NCBI RefSeq assembly: GCF_004137685.1
Contig: NZ_QYBB01000003.1
Coordinates: 186,001 to 250,000, forward strand
Direction of reading: 5' to 3'
Source: Lichenibacterium minor
GTDB taxonomy: Bacteria > Pseudomonadota > Alphaproteobacteria > Rhizobiales > Beijerinckiaceae
Length of the DNA stretch: 64,000 bases
The translations under genes and the position numbers were made by a program. Numbering within the stretch: the first letter of the stretch is position 1; each line of letters begins with the position of its first letter. Positions 9,406-19,235 of this stretch are shown here, piece after piece. The notes beneath the pieces were generated by a model that had not been told where the DNA came from, made no database searches, and saw only the letters and a list, made by a program, of their open reading frames with translations.

Positions 9406-9618
9406 TCACTCGACGGCCTGGAGCTTGTCCGCCGACACCTTGCCGGAGCGGCGATCGGTGGTCAGCTCGTAGTCGAGCTTCTGGCCTTCGCGGAGGTCGC
9501 TGAAGCCGGCGCGCTCGACCGCGCTGATATGCACGAAGACGTCCTTGGTGCCGTCGTCGGGCTGGATGAAGCCATAGCCCTTCTCGGCATTGAACCACTT
9601 CACGGTGCCGGTGCTCAT
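9406..9618 (-). CDS. cspA: Cold-shock domain protein (CspA family)
   Basis: 70-residue single cold-shock domain that binds single-stranded RNA/DNA and melts mRNA structure. RNP1 is present as KGYGFI and RNP2 as VFVHIS; the start [10 protein letters not shown] is canonical. ATG 9618 has an AAAGGG site upstream. A promoter candidate at 9759-9788 would leave a leader of about 130 bases, the length typical of cold-shock mRNAs whose leader controls translation. Probably transcribed together with rpsU. There are many paralogues in related genomes, so the letter assignment is only by family. Confidence 0.96.
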   Translation of the reverse strand: MSTGTVKWFNAEKGYGFIQPDDGTKDVFVHISAVERAGFSDLREGQKLDYELTTDRRSGKVSADKLQAVE

Positions 9619-9758
9619 GACCGAACCCTTTCGTTCCTAGCTGCGGTACGGTGCCGGGGAGGATGGCTCCGCAACCAATCGGTCGGGGTGAGGTCTTAAG
9701 CGGGCGCCCGAAAATCGGCACGCGGGGGCAAAGTCGTCGGCCTTCGATCAGTGTCGCG

Positions 9759-9788
9759 CACATAAAGATGGCGCCTCGCCGCTGTCAA
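9759..9788 (-). promoter_or_regulatory. Sigma-70-type promoter for cspA-rpsU
   Basis: Read on the minus strand, a perfect -35 TTGACA (9788-9783) is followed after 17-18 bases by TTATGT/TATGTG, an acceptable -10 for a G+C-rich alphaproteobacterium. It points at cspA, whose start is about 140 bases away, giving a long untranslated leader as expected for cold-shock genes. The A/T-rich -10 stands out from its surroundings. Confidence 0.55.
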
Positions 9789-9955
9789 CCGCCCGGCCCC
9801 GCCGGAGCGGGCTTTTCGGGCCGCGGTTCGCCCGCCGAGGCCGGGGTGCCGGGCGGCGATTTACCGGCCGTTCACCACGATTGTCGAGGATGGGGGCCTC
9901 GTGTAGTGACGAGGCGGCCCGACGGCGCGCCCGGGCGGTTCTGGAGTTCCAAGGT

Positions 9956-11524
9956 TTGGCCAGTCAAACGGCATCGCAGGCAGTGTGGTCGGTGCTCCTG
10001 CCGTCGCCGGACGACACGGTGCGCTTCGCCGCCCGCATCGCGGATTTCCTGCGCGCCGGCGACCTCGTGACCCTGTCGGGCGACCTCGGGGTCGGGAAGA
10101 CCACCTTCGCCCGCGCGCTGGTGCGCCACCTCGCGGGCGATCCCGAGCTGGAAGTGCCGAGCCCCACCTTCACGCTGATGCAGCTCTATGACACGGCATC
10201 CTTCCCCGTCGTCCACGCGGACCTGTACCGGATCCGCTCGGCGTCCGAGCTCGCCGAGCTCGGCTGGGACGAGGCGTCGGACGGCGCCCTGCTGCTGGTG
10301 GAATGGGCCGAGCGCATCGGCGACGCCCTGCCGGAGGACCGCCTCGACGTCACGCTGTCGATCGACGCCGACGATCCCGAAACGGCCCGCACCGCGGTGG
10401 TCACGGGCTACGGCCACTTTTCCGCCCGCATCGCCCAAACGCAGGCCGTCGAGTCGCTGCTGGAACGGGCGGGCTTCGCCGACGCGGACCGCGCCTACCT
10501 CACCGGCGACGCTTCCACCCGCGCCTACGAGCGGCTGACGGCGGAGGACGGCCGCACCGCGCTGTTCATGACCTCGCCGCCGCGTGCCGACGCGCCGGTG
10601 CTGCGCTTCGGCAAGCCGTACCACGAGATCGCGAGGCTGGCCGGCGACATCCGGCCGTTCCTCGCCATGGACGCCGCGCTGCGACAGCAGGGCGTGTCGG
10701 CACCCGAGGTCTACGCCGCCGACGCCCAGCACGGCATCGCGATCATCGAGGACCTCGGCTCCGAGCCCTTCGTCGAGGAGAACGGCCCGATCGCCGAGCG
10801 CTACCTCGAAGCCGTGGCGCTGCTGGCACGGCTGCACGCCACCGCCCTGCCCGCCTCGGTGCCGCAGGGCGAGGGCGCCTATTCCATCCCGCCCTACGAC
10901 CTCGACGCGCTGCTGGTCGAAGCCGAGCTCGTCGTCGACTGGTACGCCCCCAACGTCGCCAAGATCGCGATCCCGGCGAGCGGCCGGAACGCCTTCACCT
11001 CCATCTGCACGCGGCTCTTCGGCGAGGTGGTGGGCCGCGACACGACCTGGACGCTGCGCGACTTCCATTCCCCCAACCTGATCTGGCTGGAGCGACGCGA
11101 AGGGCTGGCCCGCGTCGGCGTGATCGACTTCCAGGACTGCGTGCTGGGCCATCCGGCCTACGACGTCGCGGCGCTGCTGCAGGACGCGCGGGTGACGGTG
11201 CCCGACGCCCTGGAGCTGAAGCTGCTCGGCGCCTATGCGCAGCTGAGGGGCAGCATGGACCCGAACTTCGACATGGCGGGCTTCGTGCGCGCCTACGCGA
11301 TCCTGGGCGCCCAGCGCGCCACCAAGATCCTCGGCATCTTCGCCCGGCTCGACAAGCGCGACGGCAAGCCCCAGTACCTCGCCATGCTGCCGCGCATCGA
11401 GGGCTATCTGACGAAGGGGCTCGCCCATCCGGCGCTCGGCGAGCTGCGGGGGTGGTACGAGACCTACATGCCGCGCGTGGTGTCGCCGCGCGCTCCCGCG
11501 TCGCCCCAGCGCGAAAGCGCCTGA
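9956..11524 (+). CDS. tsaE: Fused TsaE (tRNA t6A ATPase) and AmgK-type sugar kinase
   Basis: Two-domain protein of about 522 residues. Residues ~10-150 are TsaE, the ATPase of the TsaBDE complex that makes t6A37 in tRNA: Walker A GDLGVGKTT (Lys48), PSPTFTLMQ, HADLYRI and VEWAERI. Residues ~175-500 are an aminoglycoside-phosphotransferase fold matching AmgK (anomeric N-acetylmuramate/GlcNAc kinase): GDASTRAYERL, the catalytic loop LRDFHSPNLIWL and the metal-binding IDFQD. This fusion is known in Hyphomicrobiales. The kinase half pairs with the nucleotidyltransferase gene 2 bases downstream, as AmgK pairs with MurU in cell-wall sugar recycling. Start uncertain: TTG 9956 has GGAG nine bases upstream and fits the TsaE N-terminus; the frame stays open to TTG 9881. 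Kinase substrate is inferred. Confidence 0.93.
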   Translation: MASQTASQAVWSVLLPSPDDTVRFAARIADFLRAGDLVTLSGDLGVGKTTFARALVRHLAGDPELEVPSPTFTLMQLYDTASFPVVHADLYRIRSASELAELGWDEASDGALLLVEWAERIGDALPEDRLDVTLSIDADDPETARTAVVTGYGHFSARIAQTQAVESLLERAGFADADRAYLTGDASTRAYERLTAEDGRTALFMTSPPRADAPVLRFGKPYHEIARLAGDIRPFLAMDAALRQQGVSAPEVYAADAQHGIAIIEDLGSEPFVEENGPIAERYLEAVALLARLHATALPASVPQGEGAYSIPPYDLDALLVEAELVVDWYAPNVAKIAIPASGRNAFTSICTRLFGEVVGRDTTWTLRDFHSPNLIWLERREGLARVGVIDFQDCVLGHPAYDVAALLQDARVTVPDALELKLLGAYAQLRGSMDPNFDMAGFVRAYAILGAQRATKILGIFARLDKRDGKPQYLAMLPRIEGYLTKGLAHPALGELRGWYETYMPRVVSPRAPASPQRESA

Positions 11525-11526
11525 CG

Positions 11527-12249
11527 ATGGCGCCCCCGAAGAGCGCCATGGTGTTCGCCGCCGGGATGGGCACGCGCATGCGGCCCGTCACCGACGCCGT
11601 CCCGAAGCCGCTGGTGCGGGTGGCCGGCCGCACCATGCTGGACCACATGCTGGACCGGCTCGACGCCGCGGGCGTGGGCCGCGCCGTCGTCAACGTGCAT
11701 TACCTCGCCGACCAGATCGAGGCGCATCTCGCGGGCCGCAGCGCGCCCGAGATCGTCGTGTCCGACGAGCGCGCCCGCCTGCTCGACCAGGCCGGCGGCA
11801 TCCGCCGCGCGCTCCCCGTGCTGGGTCCCGACCCTTTCGTGATCTGCAACACCGACGCCGTGTGGATCGCCGGCCCGCGGCCCAACCTGCCCCGGATGTT
11901 CGCCGATTGGGACCCGGAGCGGATGGACGTGCTCCTGCTCGTCGCCGAAGCGGCGGGCAGCGTCGGCGTCGATTGGCCGGGGGACTTCCACATGGACCCG
12001 GCGGGCCGGCTCGTGCGCCGCGCCGAGGGCGACGTCGCCCCCTTCGTGTATGCCGGCGTGGGCATGATGAAGCCGGGCGCCTTCGCCGACCTCGACGACG
12101 GGGTGCCGATGCGGCTCGCGCCCTACTTCTTCGACGCGGCCGCGCGCGGCCGGCTGTTCGGCACCCGCCTCGACGGGCGCTGGCTCCACGTGGGCACGCC
12201 GGGCGCCATCGACGAGGCCGACGCCGCCATCGCGGCGTCGGTCGCGTGA
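11527..12249 (+). CDS. murU: Sugar-phosphate nucleotidyltransferase, MurU-like
   Basis: 240 residues of the NTP_transferase fold. The signature AAGMGTRMRPVTDAVPKPL near residue 11 binds the nucleotide; VNVHYLADQI, DQAGGIRRALP and ICNTDAVW (metal-binding Asp) follow. MurU converts N-acetylmuramate-1-phosphate plus UTP into UDP-MurNAc, bypassing fosfomycin-sensitive synthesis. The gene follows the AmgK domain of the previous protein by 2 bases, the same pairing as in Pseudomonas. Family membership is certain. MurU rather than another hexose-1-phosphate uridylyl/guanylyltransferase (HddC type) is an inference from context. Confidence 0.85.
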   Translation: MAPPKSAMVFAAGMGTRMRPVTDAVPKPLVRVAGRTMLDHMLDRLDAAGVGRAVVNVHYLADQIEAHLAGRSAPEIVVSDERARLLDQAGGIRRALPVLGPDPFVICNTDAVWIAGPRPNLPRMFADWDPERMDVLLLVAEAAGSVGVDWPGDFHMDPAGRLVRRAEGDVAPFVYAGVGMMKPGAFADLDDGVPMRLAPYFFDAAARGRLFGTRLDGRWLHVGTPGAIDEADAAIAASVA

Positions 12250-12346
12250 CGAGGATCGCGGGCGTTCCGGCCCCACATCGTCTATCCTCCTCGTCCTGAA
12301 CGGGACGCGGGGCGCCCGTGTCGAAGGACGAGGGAGGGTGGTGACC

Positions 12347-15300
12347 GTGACGCCTGCAGCCACCGGGTCCGACCAGGGCGACGGCGCCCCGCGGGTCTTC
12401 ACGATCCCGCCCGGCGCCCCCTTCCTCGAAACCCTGTCCGACGCGCTGCTCGACGGCACCCTCGTGCCCGGCTTCTCGCGCGACGCGGGCCCGCTCGGCC
12501 TCGCGGCGGCGACCATCTACGTGCCGACGCGCCGCTCCGCCCGCGCGCTCGGCGCCACGATGGCGTCGCGGCTCGGCGGGGCTTCGGCGCTGCTGCCGCG
12601 CATCGTGCCGCTCGGCGCGCTCGACGACACCGAACTGCTGTTCGAGGAACCCGGCTTCGGCGCTGAGCTCGGCGTCGGCCTGCCGGTCGCGCTGAGCCCG
12701 ATCCACCGGCGCATGATCCTGACGCGCCTCATCCTCGCCTGGGGGCAGGCCGTGCGCCACGCCATCGTGGCGGTGGAGCCTGATGGGCGGCGCTCGACCA
12801 AGGCCGAAGAGCCGCTGCTCGTCGCCACCTCGCCGGCCGACGCCTGGCACCTGTCGGGCGAGCTCGCCACCCTCATCGACGAGCTCGCCATCGAGAACGT
12901 GGAGTGGCACCGCATGGAGCCGCTCGGCACCGACGAGTTCGACCGGTATTGGCGCATCACGCTCGATTTCCTCGACGTGGCCATCACGCAATACCCCGCC
13001 ATCCTGCAGGGCCTCGACCGGGTCGACGCCGCCACGCGCCAGATCGCGCTGATCGACGCGGAATGCGACCGGCTGCTGTCTCACGAGCCCGGGAGCGACG
13101 CGCCGCGCGGCCCCGTCATCGTGGCGGGCTCGACCGGGACCAACAGCGCCACCGCGCGGCTGATCGCGGCCGTGTCCCTGCTGCCGCAGGGAGCCGTGGT
13201 GCTGCCCGGGCTCGACCAGGGCCTCGACGAAGCGTCCTGGCGGCTGATCGGCGGCCTCGGCGCGGGCGACGCGGAGATCGACCCCGTCGCCGGCCATCCG
13301 CAGGCGGCGCTGCGCGGCCTCGTGGCGGCGATGGGCGTCGAGCGCGCCGCCGTTCGGCCGCTCGGCACCGTGCCGCCGGACCTCCGGGCGCGCGGACGCC
13401 TGATCGGCGAAGCGCTCCGCCCCGCCGCCACGACGGAGCTGTGGCGCCATGTCGCCGAGGATGCGTCCCTCGACGCCGATGCGGCGCTGCGCGGCGTGAC
13501 GCTGATCGAGGCGGCGGACGAGAACGAGGAAGCCCGCGCCATCGCGGTCCGCCTGCGCGAAACCCTGGAAGGCCCCGGCACGGCCGCGCTCGTCACCCCG
13601 GACCGGGAACTGGCGCGCCGCGTGCGCGAGGAGCTGACGCGCTGGGGGATCGACATCGAGGAATCGAGCGGCGAGCCCCTGGGCCAGACCGCCGCCGGCG
13701 CCCTGGCGCGGCTGGTGCTCGACGGCACGCTCCGGGACCTCGCGCCCGTCGAGGTGCTGGCGCTGCTCCACCATCCCGCCGTCAAGCTCGGCCGGGCGCG
13801 CGGCGAGGTCATCCGCGCGGCGCGCCAGCTGGAGCTCGCCGTCCTGCGCGGCGTGCTGCCGCCGCTGGCGCTCGCCGATCCGGAGCGGCTGATGGCGATG
13901 GCGCGCGACCGGCGCGACGCCCCCCACGCCGGCCACGAGCTGCGCATCATCCCGGATGCCGAGTTCGCGTCCCTCGGCGCTTTCCTGCGCGACCTCCTCG
14001 CCGCCCTGCACCCGCTGCGGATCGTGCCCCGCGAAGCGCCGCTGCCGGCTTGGCTGGCCGCCCACGAGGCCGCCCTGGCGGCGCTCACCCGCGATGCCGA
14101 CGGCGAAGTGTCGCTCGCGGGCGCGGATTATTCGGTGCTGGGCGACCTGTTCGAGGAGCTCGACGGCGCGGCCGACCCCGCGATCCGGCTGGATCGCCCC
14201 GGTTACGCCGCGCTCTTCGACCGGCTCGCCGCCGAAGCGCCGGTGCGGGGGCCGAACCGCAGCCACCCGCGGCTGAAGATTCTCGGCCTGCTCGAAGCGC
14301 GCCTGCTGTCCGCCGACCTGATGGTGCTCGGCGGCCTCGACGAGACGGTGTGGCCGCCCGCGGGTCGCCAGGACCCGTTCCTCAACCGCCCCATGCGGGC
14401 GGCGCTGGGCTTGTCGCCCCCCGAGCGGCGGCTCGGCCGCACCGCGCACGATTTCGAGATGGCCTTGGGCCAGCCGAACGTCCTCGTCACGCGGGCGAAG
14501 AAGCGCGGCGGCTCGCCGACCGTGCCGTCGCGCTTCCTGCAAAGGCTCGGCGCCGTGGCGCCGGAAGCGCTCGACGCCGCCCGGGCGCGCGGCACGCGCT
14601 ACCTCGCCTATGCCCGGGCGCTGGACCGGCCCGCGGGGGTGCGCTCGATCGGGCGGCCTTCGCCGCGTCCCCCCGTGGCGCTGCGCCCCCAGAAGCTCAG
14701 CGTCACCCGCATCGAGACGCTGCGCCGAGACCCCTACGCGATCTACGCCGAGAAGGTGCTGCGCTTGAGCCCGCTGGAGCCGCTGGCGGCCGCGATGGGG
14801 ATGCGAGAATACGGCACGAGCTTCCACGGCGTCATCTCCGCCGTGACGCGGGCGCTGGAGGACACCGGCCGCGTGCCCGACATGGAGGGCATGGAGGCGC
14901 TGGCGCGCGACGCCTTCGCGGAAGCGCTCCGCGATCCCCAGTTCCGCGCCTTCCAATGGCCGCGCATCCTCGGCTGGGCGCGGGCCTTTATCGCCTGGGA
15001 CGCCGAACAGCGGCGGGAGCCGGGCCGCGTCTTCGTCGAGGAATCGGGCTCCCTGCCCATCCCGCTCCACGACGGCTCGATCTTCACCCTGACCGCCACG
15101 GCGGACCGCATCGAGGTGGACGCGGCGGGCCGCGCCACCATCGTGGACTTCAAGACGGGCGCGTCGCCCTCGATCCGCGAGGTGAAGGTGGGCTTCGCGC
15201 CGCAGCTGACGCTCGAAGCCGAGATGGTGAAGGCGGGGGCCTTCGCGGCGATCGGTGGGGTGACGGGCGTGTCGGCGGCCGTCTACGTGAAGTTCGGCGC

Positions 15301-15541
15301 CGACGACATGGCCAAACGCATCGACCTCGACTGGAAGGGGGACCCGCCCTTCGCCGACGTGGTGGCGGAGCACCGCGAGGAGCTGGTGCGGCTCCTGAAC
15401 AGCTTCCGCTCGGAGTCGACGGGCTACCTGGCGCGGCCCTTCCCGAAATACGCGTCGCGCTTCGGCACCTACGACCACCTGGCCCGGGTAAAGGAATGGT
15501 CGGCGACGGGCGGGGCCGGGGAAGGGGCGGAACCGTCGTGA
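12347..15541 (+). CDS. addB: AddB, helicase-nuclease subunit (alphaproteobacterial type)
   Basis: Subunit of the AddAB complex that processes double-strand ends for RecA. About 1064 residues, with helicase-like regions (ATIYVPTRRSARAL near the N-terminus, LGGLDETVWPP near residue 670) and a C-terminal RecB-type nuclease (VDFKTGASPS, preceded by TATADRIEVD). I see no Walker A motif at the N-terminus, and only one Cys in the whole chain, so the four-Cys iron-sulfur cluster of Bacillus AddB is absent; both fit the alphaproteobacterial AddB family. Start: GTG codons at 12338, 12341 and 12347 are in frame; the AGGGAGG site (12331-12337) has proper spacing only for 12347. The end overlaps addA by 4 bases (GTGA), indicating coupling. 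Confidence 0.94.
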   Translation: MTPAATGSDQGDGAPRVFTIPPGAPFLETLSDALLDGTLVPGFSRDAGPLGLAAATIYVPTRRSARALGATMASRLGGASALLPRIVPLGALDDTELLFEEPGFGAELGVGLPVALSPIHRRMILTRLILAWGQAVRHAIVAVEPDGRRSTKAEEPLLVATSPADAWHLSGELATLIDELAIENVEWHRMEPLGTDEFDRYWRITLDFLDVAITQYPAILQGLDRVDAATRQIALIDAECDRLLSHEPGSDAPRGPVIVAGSTGTNSATARLIAAVSLLPQGAVVLPGLDQGLDEASWRLIGGLGAGDAEIDPVAGHPQAALRGLVAAMGVERAAVRPLGTVPPDLRARGRLIGEALRPAATTELWRHVAEDASLDADAALRGVTLIEAADENEEARAIAVRLRETLEGPGTAALVTPDRELARRVREELTRWGIDIEESSGEPLGQTAAGALARLVLDGTLRDLAPVEVLALLHHPAVKLGRARGEVIRAARQLELAVLRGVLPPLALADPERLMAMARDRRDAPHAGHELRIIPDAEFASLGAFLRDLLAALHPLRIVPREAPLPAWLAAHEAALAALTRDADGEVSLAGADYSVLGDLFEELDGAADPAIRLDRPGYAALFDRLAAEAPVRGPNRSHPRLKILGLLEARLLSADLMVLGGLDETVWPPAGRQDPFLNRPMRAALGLSPPERRLGRTAHDFEMALGQPNVLVTRAKKRGGSPTVPSRFLQRLGAVAPEALDAARARGTRYLAYARALDRPAGVRSIGRPSPRPPVALRPQKLSVTRIETLRRDPYAIYAEKVLRLSPLEPLAAAMGMREYGTSFHGVISAVTRALEDTGRVPDMEGMEALARDAFAEALRDPQFRAFQWPRILGWARAFIAWDAEQRREPGRVFVEESGSLPIPLHDGSIFTLTATADRIEVDAAGRATIVDFKTGASPSIREVKVGFAPQLTLEAEMVKAGAFAAIGGVTGVSAAVYVKFGADDMAKRIDLDWKGDPPFADVVAEHREELVRLLNSFRSESTGYLARPFPKYASRFGTYDHLARVKEWSATGGAGEGAEPS

Positions 15542-18500
15542 GCGGACAAGGGATCGCCAAGGCCGACGCCGTCCCCGCCATCCCGTCGGACACGATCGAG
15601 CGCCAGCGCCGCGCGTCGCACCCCGGCACCTCGGCCTGGGTGTCGGCCAACGCCGGCTCGGGCAAGACCCATGTCCTCGCCCAGCGCGTGCTGCGCCTGC
15701 TGCTCGCCGGCGTGGCGCCGTCGCGCATCCTGTGCCTCACCTTCACCAAGGCGGCGGCGGCCAACATGTCGATCCGCGTGTTCCGCGACCTCGCGCGCTG
15801 GACCCGCCTCGACGACGACGGACTGCGCCGGGCCATCGCCGACACCGGCGCGCCCGTGCCGGCCCTCGCGGGCGGCCCGGCGGCGCTCGACGACGCCCGC
15901 CGCCTCTTCGCCCGCACGGTGGAAACGCCCGGCGGGCTGAAGATCCAGACCATCCACGCCTTCTGCGAGCGGCTGCTCCACCTGTTCCCGTTCGAGGCCA
16001 ATGTGCCGGCCCGCTTCGAGGTGCTGGACGACCTGCGCGCCGCCGACCTGCTGCTGCGCGCCCGCGAGGCCGTGCTGGCGGACGCCCTGGGGGCGCCGGC
16101 GTCCGGCCTCGGCCGCGGCCTCGCGACCCTCACCGGCCAGGTCTCGTCCTCGACCTTCGAAGCGCTGATCGACGAGGCCCTCCACCACCGGCACCTCGTG
16201 CGCGACGCCGTGCGGGACGCGCGCGACGTGGACGGGCTGGAGCGCGCCCTGCGCGCCTCGCTCGGGCTCGGGCCCTCGGACACGCCGGCCGCGATCGAGG
16301 CCGAGATGGTGGAAGGGGGCATCCCGTGGTCCGACTGGGCCGAGATCGCGCGGTCGATCGGCGCCGACGGCGGCGGCCCCGGCAAGGCCGGCAACCGCCT
16401 GATGGCGGCGTTCGACGCGCCCGCGGGCGCGCAGGCCGAACCCTACCTCGACGTGTTCCTGACCGCCAAGCGCGAGCCCCGCGCGCCGAGCTACCTCCCG
16501 CAGGCGCTGCGCAAGAAGGAGCCCGCGCTGTGCGAAACCCTCGACGCGGAAGGGCGCCGCCTCGTCGGCCTCCTGGGCAGGCGCAAGAGCGCCGAAACGG
16601 CGGAGCGCACCGGCGCCCTGATGGCGGTCGCGTCCGCCATCCTCGACCGCTACGACGCGGCCAAGCGCCGGCGCGGCCTCCTCGACTTCGAGGACCTCGT
16701 CGAGCGCACCCGCAACCTGCTGGCGACGTCGAGCTCGGCCTGGGTGCTGTACAAGCTCGACAAGGGCATCGACCACATCCTGGTCGACGAGGCGCAGGAC
16801 ACGTCGCCCGAACAATGGGAGATCCTGCGCGCCGTATCGGACGACTTCTTCGCGGGCGCGGGCCGGCCTGGACCGACGCGAACCTTCTTCGCGGTGGGCG
16901 ACGAGAAGCAGTCGATCTACTCGTTCCAGGGCGCGCGCCCCGACATGTTCGACGAGATGCGCTCCTACTTCAAGGAGCGCGCCGAAGACGCCGAGCAGCG
17001 CTTCGCCGGGGTGGACCTCATCCTGTCGTTCCGCTCCTCGGAAGCGGTGCTGCGGGCCGTGGACCGGGTCTTCGCCCACGCGCCGAACGGGCGCGGCCTC
17101 ACCCACGACCCGGCGGGACCGCAGCCCCACCAGGCCCTGCGGCGCGCGCCGGGCCGCGTCGAGCTGTGGCCGCCCGTCACCGCGGTGGCACAGCCCGAGC
17201 CCGGAGATTGGAAGCTGCCGGTCGACGTCGTCGAGCCCGGCGACCCGCCCGTCGTGGTGGCGCGCCGCATCGCCGACACGATCCACCGCCTGTGCCGTCC
17301 CGGCTCGGGCGAGACCGTGGCGGAGGGGAACGGGCGCCGCCCCGTCCGGCCCGGCGACGTGATGATCCTGGTGCGGTCGCGCAACAGCTTCTTCGAAGCG
17401 ATGATCCGCGCCTGCAAGGAGCGCGGCGTGCCGGTGGCGGGCGCCGACCGCCTGGCGCTCACCCAGCACATCGCCGTGATGGACCTCGTGGCGGCGGGCC
17501 GCGCGGCGCTGAGCCCGGCCGACGACTTCACCCTCGCCTGCGTGCTGAAGTCGCCGCTGCTCGGCCTCGACGACGACGACCTCATCGCGCTGGCGCCGGG
17601 GCGCCGCGGCACGCTGATGTCGGCGCTGGGCGCCTCGGACGCGCCGCGCCACCGCGACGCGCACCGCAAGATCGCGGCCTGGCGCGACGCGTCCGCCTGG
17701 CTCACCCCCTTCGCCTTCTACACGCGGATGCTCGGCGCCGACGGCGGGCGGCGCGACCTGCTGGGCCGGCTCGGCCCCGAGGCCGGCGACGCCATCGACG
17801 AGTTCCTGGCCCTCACGCTGGCGCACGAGCGCGATGGCGCCCCCTCCCTCATGGCCTTCCTGGCGCGGCTCGACGGCGCGGACCTGTCGATCAAGCGCGA
17901 CATGGAGGCGGCGGGCGATGCCGTGCGGGTGATGACGGTCCATGCCGCCAAGGGGCTGGAAGCCAAGATCGTGTTCCTGCCCGACACCTGCGCGGTGCCG
18001 AGCGGCCGGCACGACCCGTCGCTGTTCGGCCTCGACGAGCGGCCGGGCGAGCCGGAAAGCGGCCTCATCGCCTGGTCGCCGCGCACCGACGCCGACGCGG
18101 CGCCCGTGGCGGAAGCCCGGGCGCTGGCGCGCCGTCGCGCCGTCGAGGAGCACAACCGCCTGCTCTACGTGGCGATGACCCGCGCCGAGGAGCGCCTGTA
18201 TGTCGCCGGCTTCTGCGGCGAGAAGGGGCCGGGCGACGGCTGCTGGTACGCCATGATCCAGGCCGCCGAGCTGCCGATGGAGCCCGCGCCGGCGCCGTGG
18301 GATCCGGCAGACGAGATCCTGCAGATGCGGGACCCCGATCCCGAGGAGATCGCGACGGCACCCGCGGCGCACCCCGCTTCGGCGGACGGGACGGCGCCCG
18401 ACCTCCCGGTCTGGCTGTTCCGACGCCCGGTCGCGGAAGCCGAGCCGGACCTGCCGCCGGTGCGCCCGTCGAACCCGCTCGGCGCCGCCGACCAGAACGG

Positions 18501-19053
18501 GCCGCCCGCCTGGCCCTACGTGGACCGCACCCGCAGCGGCACCCGCAAGCAGGCCGCGGCGGCGGGCCGGCTGATGCACCGCCTGCTGCAGCACCTGCCC
18601 GGCGTCCCCGCCGCGCGCCGCGCCGCCACCGCGGCCCGCTTCCTCGCCGTGCAGGGTGCCGCGCTCGACGAGGACCACCGCGCCGCCCTGGCCGCCCAGG
18701 CGCTGGCGGTGCTGGACGACCCGGCGCTCGCCGGACTGTTCGGGCCGGACTCGCGCGCCGAAGTGGCGGTGACGGCCAGCGTCGGCCTGCCGAGCGGGCG
18801 GCGCATCGACGTGACGGGGCAGATCGACCGCATCGGCGTCACGGACGCGGCCGTCCACATCGCCGACTTCAAGACCGGCGCGCCGGGCGCGATGACGCCG
18901 AAGCAGGCGCTGCAGCTCGCGCTCTACCGCGCCGCCGTCGAGCCGCTGTACCCGGACCACCGCATCCGCACCCACCTCGTATGGACGGCGAGCGGCGAGG
19001 TCGTCGAGGTGTCGGCGGGGGAATGCGCGAACGCGCTGGAAACGATGGGGTAA
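15538..19053 (+). CDS. addA: AddA, helicase-nuclease subunit
   Basis: 1171-residue UvrD-like helicase fused to a RecB-type nuclease, the motor of AddAB. Walker A is SANAGSGKTHVL (Lys43). Motif Ia is LTFTKAAAANM, motif II ILVDEAQDTSPEQW, motif III GDEKQSIYSFQGARP, and the later motifs include VMTVHAAKGLEAKIVF and LLYVAMTRAEERLYV. The C-terminal nuclease shows QIDRIGV and IADFKTG followed by QLALYRA. GTG 15538 overlaps the addB stop and keeps the conserved N-terminus; no ATG lies close. In many related genomes a thioredoxin gene follows addA. Here the TPR-thioredoxin is about 9 kb away and the next gene is an unrelated binding protein, so the order is locally rearranged. Confidence 0.96.
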   Translation: MSGQGIAKADAVPAIPSDTIERQRRASHPGTSAWVSANAGSGKTHVLAQRVLRLLLAGVAPSRILCLTFTKAAAANMSIRVFRDLARWTRLDDDGLRRAIADTGAPVPALAGGPAALDDARRLFARTVETPGGLKIQTIHAFCERLLHLFPFEANVPARFEVLDDLRAADLLLRAREAVLADALGAPASGLGRGLATLTGQVSSSTFEALIDEALHHRHLVRDAVRDARDVDGLERALRASLGLGPSDTPAAIEAEMVEGGIPWSDWAEIARSIGADGGGPGKAGNRLMAAFDAPAGAQAEPYLDVFLTAKREPRAPSYLPQALRKKEPALCETLDAEGRRLVGLLGRRKSAETAERTGALMAVASAILDRYDAAKRRRGLLDFEDLVERTRNLLATSSSAWVLYKLDKGIDHILVDEAQDTSPEQWEILRAVSDDFFAGAGRPGPTRTFFAVGDEKQSIYSFQGARPDMFDEMRSYFKERAEDAEQRFAGVDLILSFRSSEAVLRAVDRVFAHAPNGRGLTHDPAGPQPHQALRRAPGRVELWPPVTAVAQPEPGDWKLPVDVVEPGDPPVVVARRIADTIHRLCRPGSGETVAEGNGRRPVRPGDVMILVRSRNSFFEAMIRACKERGVPVAGADRLALTQHIAVMDLVAAGRAALSPADDFTLACVLKSPLLGLDDDDLIALAPGRRGTLMSALGASDAPRHRDAHRKIAAWRDASAWLTPFAFYTRMLGADGGRRDLLGRLGPEAGDAIDEFLALTLAHERDGAPSLMAFLARLDGADLSIKRDMEAAGDAVRVMTVHAAKGLEAKIVFLPDTCAVPSGRHDPSLFGLDERPGEPESGLIAWSPRTDADAAPVAEARALARRRAVEEHNRLLYVAMTRAEERLYVAGFCGEKGPGDGCWYAMIQAAELPMEPAPAPWDPADEILQMRDPDPEEIATAPAAHPASADGTAPDLPVWLFRRPVAEAEPDLPPVRPSNPLGAADQNGPPAWPYVDRTRSGTRKQAAAAGRLMHRLLQHLPGVPAARRAATAARFLAVQGAALDEDHRAALAAQALAVLDDPALAGLFGPDSRAEVAVTASVGLPSGRRIDVTGQIDRIGVTDAAVHIADFKTGAPGAMTPKQALQLALYRAAVEPLYPDHRIRTHLVWTASGEVVEVSAGECANALETMG

Positions 19054-19235
19054 GGGGTCGGCGGGACGCACCTTTCCACTTCCCGATCGAGGAGAACGGC
19101 TTCGCGACGCGCCGTGACTTCGAACACCCTGCGATCCGGGTCGGCAGCCGACGTCGCCGGAAGGTGGATCGCTTCGCGCCGGGGTCCGATCGTTGCATGC
19201 GCGTTCGCCACCGTCCCCCGGAGAACTCCGCCGTC

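Noticed and set aside
11690..19071. Minus-strand open frames of more than 1200 residues opposite addB and addA
   Set aside because: Low-complexity translations with no domain pattern; the plus-strand frames carry all helicase and nuclease motifs.
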